64,000 nt of DNA. Source: Anaerolineae bacterium (lineage in GTDB: Bacteria; Chloroflexota; Anaerolineae; Aggregatilineales; Phototrophicaceae). Below are positions 60,080-64,000 of the stretch, piece by piece. Made by a program: the position numbers and the translations under genes. The stretch's first letter is position 1; each line of letters opens with the position of its first letter. Below the pieces are notes generated by a model, which did no database searches, was not told the origin of the DNA, and saw only the letters and a program-made list of their open reading frames with translations. The stretch is taken from contig JALHQT010000002.1 of assembly GCA_022841825.1 (NCBI GenBank), positions 395,276 through 459,275 of the forward strand. Direction: 5' to 3'.

Positions 60080-60891
60080 TGGTATTTGAATTCTTGTACG
60101 GGCATTGGGCGGTCATGGAGTCGCTGCGCGCGGGGCGGCGTAAGTTCGAGAAGCTGCTCATCACCGAATCGACCGAAGAAAAAGGCATCGTCGCCGAGAT
60201 CATCACGACCGCCAACGAGCGCGGTGTGCCCATTAAGCGTGTGCCGCGCCGCATCATCGACGACGCGGCGAACGGTGCGAATCATCAGAATGTCGCGCTG
60301 CGCACCAGCGTGTACCCGTATGCGGCGCTGGAGGAGGTGCTGGCGGTGGCGGAAACGCGCGGCGAAAAGCCGTTCGTCGTGCTGCTCGACCTGCTGAAAG
60401 ACCCGCAGAACGTCGGCTCGCTGATGCGCGTGGGCGAGGCGGTCGGCATTCACGGCGTCTTCATCCAGGAGCGACGCGGGGTCGAGATCACGCCGTCAGT
60501 CGTCAACGCCTCGTCGGGCGCGGTCGAGCATCTCAAGGTCGTGCAGGTCGTCAATCTGGCGCAGACCATGAACACGCTCAAAGAGCATGACGTGTGGATG
60601 GTCGGGTTGGACGCGGGTCCCAACGTGCCGCCCATCGACAAGACTGATCTCAACATGGGCATCGGCTTGGTGCTGGGCAGCGAGGGCGAGGGGATGCGGC
60701 GGTTGGTGCGCGATACCTGCGATCTGGTGCTGTGCCTGCCGATGCGCGGCAGCGTTGCCAGCCTGAACGTGGCGACGGCGGGCGCGATCGCGCTCTATTC
60801 GGCGTGGCAGGCGCGCGGCTGGCAGGGCTGGGCGCACGCGAGCGGGGCAGGCGGCACGGGCGGTGCAGGGAGCGCAGGCGGGAAGAAGTAG
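60079..60891 (+). CDS. rlmB: SpoU-family 23S rRNA 2'-O-methyltransferase
   Basis: A 270-residue RNA methyltransferase of the SPOUT class. A short N-terminal substrate-binding domain (VFEFLYGHWAVMESLRAGRRKFEKLLI) resembles RlmB/TrmH. The three SpoU motifs are visible: LLDLLKDPQNVGSLMRVGEAVG, IGLVLGSEGEGMRRLVRDTCD and LPMRGSVASLNVATAGAIALY. It methylates a guanosine or other ribose in rRNA; the exact site is inferred from RlmB. A low-complexity Gly/Ala tail (GAGGTGGAGSAGGKK) is odd. Pairing with cysS is common in bacteria. Confidence 0.9.
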   Translation: MVFEFLYGHWAVMESLRAGRRKFEKLLITESTEEKGIVAEIITTANERGVPIKRVPRRIIDDAANGANHQNVALRTSVYPYAALEEVLAVAETRGEKPFVVLLDLLKDPQNVGSLMRVGEAVGIHGVFIQERRGVEITPSVVNASSGAVEHLKVVQVVNLAQTMNTLKEHDVWMVGLDAGPNVPPIDKTDLNMGIGLVLGSEGEGMRRLVRDTCDLVLCLPMRGSVASLNVATAGAIALYSAWQARGWQGWAHASGAGGTGGAGSAGGKK

Positions 60892-60920
60892 GGCGTGACC
60901 GCCAGAGCCGTTATTTCGCC

Positions 60921-60943
60921 GCCTGAAGCTCAAAGCTTCAGGC
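60921..60943. repeat. Hairpin after rlmB
   Basis: GCCTGAAGCT and AGCTTCAGGC form a ten-base stem with loop CAA. It belongs to a cluster of GAAGC/GCTTC palindromes between 60921 and 61063. Confidence 0.7.
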
Positions 60944-61012
60944 TATAAGACCAGCCAAAAGCCGCTGAAGCGGCTCTCGATCACGCAGGATCGATGTATT
61001 TGACAGCATCGG

Positions 61013-61033
61013 AGCCGCTTCAGCGGCTTTTTT
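61013..61033 (+). terminator. Intrinsic terminator downstream of rlmB
   Basis: AGCCGCT-TC-AGCGGCT is followed by TTTTT on the plus strand. The left part GCCGCTGAAGCGGCTC (60961-60976) is its perfect long-range complement, so an alternative 50-base-loop pairing is possible. Confidence 0.65.
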
Positions 61034-61044
61034 GATCAGGTAGG

Positions 61045-61063
61045 TGGAAGCTTTGAGCTTCCA
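61045..61063. repeat. TGGAAGCT-TTG-AGCTTCCA hairpin
   Basis: A perfect eight-base stem just beyond the stop of the convergent membrane-protein gene at 61072. It is related to the hairpin at 32493-32519 and may cap that gene's transcript. Confidence 0.6.
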
Positions 61064-61071
61064 GCGGAGCT

Positions 61072-61743
61072 TCAGCGCTTCCGCTTCTCGACAGGCGCAT
61101 TCGTCTCCAGATCGACCAGGTAGGTTGTCTCATTTTCGCCTTGGAGCAGGGTGTGTTTCATCTTCCTTGTCACGAATTGCGGCACCGTCATGATGTCATG
61201 GAGCGCCATTAGCAATTGCGCTCGTTCATCCATAGATTGCCGCAGCAAATGGGAGAATGCACCCCCAAACAAGATGAGAAATAGCAGCAGCAAAAGGTAT
61301 CTCAAATCCTGATGCCACCACGCAATCGCTATAGCAAAACCGATGACTGCAAGACTACCCCCAATGAGCGCAGCAGAGACAAACAGCCAGCCCAGCACTT
61401 GCTTGGTTTGAACGTGCCCTTCGGCAATAACCGTGTTTTGGGAGCGGTTGCGATACAGAACACCGCGTAGTTCAGTTGTTTCCTGCCAATATGCTCCCCC
61501 ACGCAGAAGTGTAACCATCCTGAATGGAAATGTGGTTTGATGCGGTGTGATTCGCGCAACAAACGTCAGCATCGATTTGCTGGCGAAGAATGTTTCTTTC
61601 GGACGATCCAACGCTTCGATACGTTGCGCAACTTCGTCGAGCGTTAGCTCGGCACACTCATACCGAAATGATTTCGCCAGCAAGAAGATGCGCGCCCAAA
61701 GCGACGGCTGCTTTGAGGAACTCGCTTGGTTAACCTTCTTCAA
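61072..61743 (-). CDS. Hypothetical membrane protein with two helices
   Basis: A 223-residue protein that I do not recognise. The N-terminal 115 residues are soluble and mixed alpha/beta (FRYECAELTLDEVAQRIEAL; FRMVTLLRGGAYWQETTELRG). Two adjacent helices follow (VLGWLFVSAALIGGSLAVIGFAIAIAWW; YLLLLLFLILFGGAFSHLL), then a cytoplasmic or peripheral tail with ALHDIMTVPQF. The start is a TTG at 61743 that overlaps the stop of an HTH-gene remnant. Base use is less G+C-rich than in its neighbours, which, with the remnant and many palindromes around it, suggests acquired DNA. Confidence 0.6.
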   Translation of the reverse strand: MKKVNQASSSKQPSLWARIFLLAKSFRYECAELTLDEVAQRIEALDRPKETFFASKSMLTFVARITPHQTTFPFRMVTLLRGGAYWQETTELRGVLYRNRSQNTVIAEGHVQTKQVLGWLFVSAALIGGSLAVIGFAIAIAWWHQDLRYLLLLLFLILFGGAFSHLLRQSMDERAQLLMALHDIMTVPQFVTRKMKHTLLQGENETTYLVDLETNAPVEKRKR

Positions 61744-61873
61744 CGCCTTCTACGTCTTCCCACTCAAAGTACAGCAAGTCCGCAACATCGCAGTCGAAGT
61801 ACTCGCAGAAGCCTTCGATGATGGCAGAACGTCAGATGTTAAATTCAATTGTACATCTGAACTTTGTGGTCAT
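61730..61873 (-). pseudogene. Remnant of a small Cro/C1-type HTH regulator gene
   Basis: The minus-strand frame ending at 61730 encodes IIEGFCEYFDCDVADLLYFEWEDVEG, which matches the typical C-terminus of short HTH regulators (I..IC.yfdC.v.DLL.y). In frame upstream, ATG at 61873 opens MTTKFRCTIEFNI and then meets a TGA. The helix-turn-helix core between is missing, so an internal deletion is inferred. The stop overlaps the TTG start of the membrane protein, which suggests the pair was once a coupled operon. Confidence 0.4.
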
Positions 61874-61887
61874 GTCATTTCTGGACG

Positions 61888-61916
61888 TGAGAGGTCTAGT
61901 TCAACTAGACCTCTCA
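61888..61916. promoter_or_regulatory. Perfect 29-bp inverted repeat, possible operator
   Basis: TGAGAGGTCTAGTT and AACTAGACCTCTCA are 14-base perfect arms around a single C. It lies 15 bp upstream of the remnant HTH gene start, where a self-regulating repressor would bind; it could equally be a hairpin. Confidence 0.4.
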
Positions 61917-62052
61917 AACAGTAGAGCCATTTGCAGACGTGAGTCTCAACACAACGTCTACTCCATGAGGCGAGCGATGGGAAAACCTACAAGCGTGACT
62001 AATTGGAAGTTCGAGCGGGGATGTATTCGGAAATGGGGGCAATTCGTCCGCA

Positions 62053-62198
62053 GGCGGTTGAAAACCGCCCGCTATATGGAAACGACGCCCCCTACAGGGG
62101 CTGGCAATAGGGGACTTGGGCAGAGACGAGTCAGCCTGCTGCGCAGGCGTCGTCGGGATAGCCGGACGTTTCCAACGTTCGGCGGGGCGGTTCGCCCC
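62053..62198. repeat. Cluster of five unrelated short hairpins
   Basis: In 146 bp there are five perfect or near-perfect hairpins with different stems: GGCGGTTGAAAACCGCC (62053), GCCCCCTACAGGGGC (62087), GCCTGCTGCGCAGGC (62134), GACGTTTCCAACGTTC (62165) and GGGGCGGTTCGCCCC (62184). No gene is visible in 61920-62230; this cluster is the only structure I see there. Confidence 0.7.
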
Positions 62199-62232
62199 GA
62201 AAACCGAATGCACCTTCTCACCAGAAGTAAAT

Positions 62233-62260
62233 TTGACACGTCACGCCGCGTCATTATAAT
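62233..62260 (+). promoter_or_regulatory. Consensus sigma-70 promoter for the cysteine leader
   Basis: TTGACA (62233-62238) and TATAAT (62255-62260) both match the consensus exactly, with a 16-bp spacer. Transcription should start near 62267, about 30 bases before the leader-peptide ATG. Confidence 0.85.
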
Positions 62261-62296
62261 CATGAGTAGAGTGTTTAGTGTGAGAATGTAGCTCCA

Positions 62297-62380
62297 ATGT
62301 CCAGCTTCTCCGTCATGTGTTGTGCTTGTTGTTGTCTCTGCCGCCAGAACGCCGGCAGCAGCCAGGGCACGCCTACGTGA
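62297..62380 (+). CDS. Cysteine-rich attenuation leader peptide
   Basis: A 27-codon frame begins MSSFSV, continues MCCACCCLC (codons 7-15) and ends QGTPT before TGA. Six of eight consecutive codons from 8 to 15 are cysteine (five TGT, one TGC). It starts about 30 bases after the predicted transcription start and stops 28 bases before an intrinsic terminator, in front of a cystathionine gamma-synthase-type gene. This is the layout of a ribosome-mediated attenuator: scarce Cys-tRNA would stall the ribosome, change RNA folding and allow read-through. The ribosome site is weak (GAGAA). No peptide function is needed or implied. Confidence 0.75.
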   Translation: MSSFSVMCCACCCLCRQNAGSSQGTPT

Positions 62381-62408
62381 CGTTGTAGCGATTACACACA
62401 GTCATCGA

Positions 62409-62440
62409 AGCCCAGGTTGTACGCCTGGGCTTTTTGTTTT
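62409..62440 (+). terminator. Intrinsic terminator of the cysteine attenuator
   Basis: AGCCCAGG (62409-62416) and CCTGGGCT (62424-62431) form a perfect eight-base stem, followed by TTTTGTTTTG. The upstream segment AGCCAGGGC (62360-62368) can pair with GCCTGGGCT (62423-62431) at eight of nine positions including one G-U, so it is a candidate antiterminator arm. Confidence 0.85.
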
Positions 62441-62459
62441 GTCGCACGAGGGATCGCCC

Positions 62460-62487
62460 GTAGGGGCGCAATATATTGCGCCCCTAC
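62460..62487. repeat. Palindrome between attenuator and synthase gene
   Basis: A perfect 28-bp palindrome beginning GTAGGGGCGCAATATATT, of the GTAGGGGCG family and close to the array units at 24367-24642. It lies 29 bp before the downstream start codon, so read-through mRNA would carry this hairpin in its 5' leader. Confidence 0.85.
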
Positions 62488-62516
62488 TACGCACCCATAA
62501 CAGGATTGCATCGCTC

Positions 62517-63722
62517 ATGACCGAAGAGACTCGCACCGCCAGTACCCACACCAGCACGCAAGCCGTGCATGGCGCTGCGGCGCGTCGCAAGCCGTCGGGG
62601 TCGGTCACGACGCCGATTGTCCAGACTTCGACGTACACCTTCGCCGATACGGCGGAGCTGCGCGATTTCATGGAGCGCAAGCACTATCGCGGCGGCGGCG
62701 ACAGCGTGGAATATGGGCGCTACGGCAACCCGACGGTCGAGGCGGTCGAGGCGAAGATCGCCGCGTTGGAAGGCGGCGATGGCGCGCTGCTCTACCCGTC
62801 CGGCATGTCGGCAGTCACGTCGGTGCTGCTCACGCTGCTGCGTCCCGGGCTGCACATCGTCCTGACCGACGACTGCTATCGCCACACGCATGACTTCTGT
62901 GTCGGCTTCCTCAAGCGCTACGGTGTCGAGACGACGGTCGTGCCGATGGGCGATGACGCGGCGCTGGAAGCGGCGATCATCCCGCGCAAAACGCGCCTGA
63001 TCCTGACCGAAAGCCCGACTAACCCCTACCTGCGCATCGCCGACCTCGAACGGGTCGCCGCGCTCGGCAAGGCGCACGGCGCGCTGACGATGATCGACAG
63101 CACCTTCGCCACGCCCGTCAATCAGCGCCCGCTCGAATGGGGCATCGACCTGGTCATGCACAGCGCGACCAAGTATCTGGCGGGGCATAACGACCTGCTG
63201 GCGGGGGTCATTATCGGGCGGCAGGATCGCATCGACGCGCTGCGTGAGCATCGCGGCTTACTGGGCGGCATCGTCGATCCGCACGCGGCATACCTGCTGG
63301 ATCGCGGCATCAAGACGCTGGCGCTGCGGGTTCAGCAGCACAACGCCAATGCCCAGGCGGTCGCGGAGTATCTGGAGGCGCATCCGAAGATCGCGCGGGT
63401 CTGGTATCCGGGCTTGGCGTCCCACCCGGATCACGCCCTGGCGAAGGCGCAGATGCGCGGCTTTGGCGGCGTCGTCACCTTCGAGGTGGCTGCCGATTTC
63501 GACGGCACCAGCGCCTTCATCGACCGCCTGCGTATCCCGTACATCGCCGCCAGCCTGGGCGGGGTCGAAAGCCTGATCCAGCAGCCCGCGCTGATGAGCC
63601 ATTTCGAGATGGCAGCCGACGAGCGGCGCGCGCAGGGCATCACGGACAATCTCGTCCGTTTCGCGGTCGGCATCGAAGACGCGCAGGATTTGATCGACGA
63701 TCTCGCGCAGGCGCTGGAATGA
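62517..63722 (+). CDS. Cystathionine gamma-synthase-type PLP enzyme
   Basis: A 401-residue enzyme of the Cys/Met metabolism PLP family. Visible landmarks are VEYGRYGNPTVEAVEAKIAALEGG, LYPSGMSAVTSVLL, TESPTNPYLRIAD, MIDSTFATPVNQRPLEWGIDLV, the PLP lysine in MHSATKYLAGHND, and SLGGVESLIQQPALMSH. It could act as cystathionine gamma-synthase, cystathionine gamma-lyase or a homoserine sulfhydrylase; sequence by eye does not separate them. Control by a cysteine-rich leader fits a gene whose product makes cysteine or uses it for methionine. ATG at 62517 is chosen from the start of homology; upstream in-frame codons cross the terminator. The JAMM gene follows 99 bp later. Confidence 0.88.
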   Translation: MTEETRTASTHTSTQAVHGAAARRKPSGSVTTPIVQTSTYTFADTAELRDFMERKHYRGGGDSVEYGRYGNPTVEAVEAKIAALEGGDGALLYPSGMSAVTSVLLTLLRPGLHIVLTDDCYRHTHDFCVGFLKRYGVETTVVPMGDDAALEAAIIPRKTRLILTESPTNPYLRIADLERVAALGKAHGALTMIDSTFATPVNQRPLEWGIDLVMHSATKYLAGHNDLLAGVIIGRQDRIDALREHRGLLGGIVDPHAAYLLDRGIKTLALRVQQHNANAQAVAEYLEAHPKIARVWYPGLASHPDHALAKAQMRGFGGVVTFEVAADFDGTSAFIDRLRIPYIAASLGGVESLIQQPALMSHFEMAADERRAQGITDNLVRFAVGIEDAQDLIDDLAQALE

Positions 63723-63738
63723 AGGTGCGAGGTGCGTG

Positions 63739-63808
63739 GTAGGGGCGACCCATGGGTCGCCCCTACGGAAAACCCACGATGTTTGTAGGGACGAGGCGTG
63801 CCTCGTCC
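63739..63808. repeat. Two palindromes between synthase and JAMM genes
   Basis: The first, 63739-63766, is identical to 27704-27731. The second, GTAGGGACGAGGCGTGCC..., spans 63785-63808. They lie between the synthase stop and the JAMM gene's ribosome site. Confidence 0.85.
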
Positions 63809-63821
63809 GTTGAGGATAACT

Positions 63822-64000
63822 ATGCAAGTGCAGTTGTCGCAGACGTTGAAAGCGCAGATCTTCGCCCAGTTGGAGGCGACGTACCCCCATGAGGGCGGCG
63901 GTTTCCTGCTCGGCAGCGGGGGCGATGTGGTCGAAATTCACGACATCCTGCCGGTCGCCAACGTGTTCGAGGAGTCCGAGCGCCATCATCGCTACGCGAT
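63822..64000 (+). CDS. JAMM/Mov34-family metalloprotease, N-terminal part
   Basis: The gene begins with ATG at 63822 (GAGGA six bases upstream) and runs off the right edge after 59 residues. The segment LEATYPHEGGGFLLGSGGDVVEI carries the glutamate and Gly-rich turn that opens bacterial JAMM domains; the zinc-binding HxH...D part is beyond the window. Bacterial members such as Mec cut amino acids or sulfur-carrier proteins, and Mec releases cysteine from the CysO carrier. Its place after a cysteine attenuator and a Cys/Met PLP enzyme makes a Mec-like role attractive, but this is an inference. Confidence 0.75.
   Translation, partial: MQVQLSQTLKAQIFAQLEATYPHEGGGFLLGSGGDVVEIHDILPVANVFEESERHHRYA

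Noticed and set aside
62297-62440. SRP (4.5S) RNA, because of GGCAGCAGCCAGGGC
   Set aside because: The GGAA tetraloop and flanking symmetric-loop bases of SRP domain IV are absent, and the Cys-rich frame explains the sequence better.
62297-62440. SAM-type riboswitch before a Cys/Met gene
   Set aside because: None of the conserved SAM-I core words (AGAGGTGGAGGGA, GAAACCCGGCAACC) is present.

Overview
The window suggests a chromosome fragment from a high-GC, free-living member of the Chloroflexota, probably Anaerolineae-like. This rests on gene content: multiheme cytochromes with an NrfD-type quinone module, a Ccm cytochrome c maturation operon, a kinase/LuxR/STAND/WD40 fusion protein, DUF4012, and many short palindromes of the GTAGGG(A/G)C type. 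No rRNA or other phylogenetic marker was tested, so the placement is an inference.

Layout. 1-3200: a truncated membrane protein gene, a polytopic membrane protein, an acetoacetate-decarboxylase-fold protein and an M24 peptidase. 3400-9000: signalling genes on the minus strand, namely a PAS protein, a degenerate receiver, and a PAS-PAS histidine kinase with its NarL-type response regulator. The regulator is split by a complete 2455-bp group II intron inside the codon of the phospho-accepting aspartate. 9032-9104: tRNA-Ala(GGC). 9170-17234: a minus-strand redox block, with a two-component system upstream of three c-type cytochromes (1, 9 and 9 haem sites), a Tat-exported four-cluster ferredoxin and an NrfD membrane subunit. 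17459-24360: a plus-strand cytochrome c maturation operon (ccmE, ccmF, ccmH, ccmG, ccmI-like, a cytochrome c lipoprotein, ccmC, ccmD-like). It ends in a seven-unit hairpin array that faces a decahaem cytochrome built from a duplicated pentahaem unit.

27133-40947: a SnoaL-like protein, the 1555-residue kinase/LuxR/STAND/WD40 protein, a phosphohexomutase, an FGGY sugar kinase, a large secreted repeat protein and a GMC oxidoreductase. 41005-56469: a cell-surface polysaccharide region (two membrane proteins of glycosyltransferase type, GT2, WecD-like and WecE-like enzymes, DUF4012, a CapD/FlaA1-type NDP-sugar dehydratase, Wzz/BY-kinase, Wzy-like ligase). Within it lie a cohesin-like surface protein and an ECF sigma/anti-sigma pair. 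56611-60891: an AidB-like acyl-CoA dehydrogenase, cysS and rlmB.

61072-64000: a membrane protein with an HTH-gene remnant, a cluster of hairpins, and a consensus promoter followed by a 27-codon cysteine-rich leader peptide and an intrinsic terminator. Next come a cystathionine gamma-synthase-type enzyme and the start of a JAMM protease gene. This last locus reads as a ribosome-mediated cysteine attenuator in front of sulfur amino-acid genes and, with the intron-split regulator, is the most striking feature of the window.
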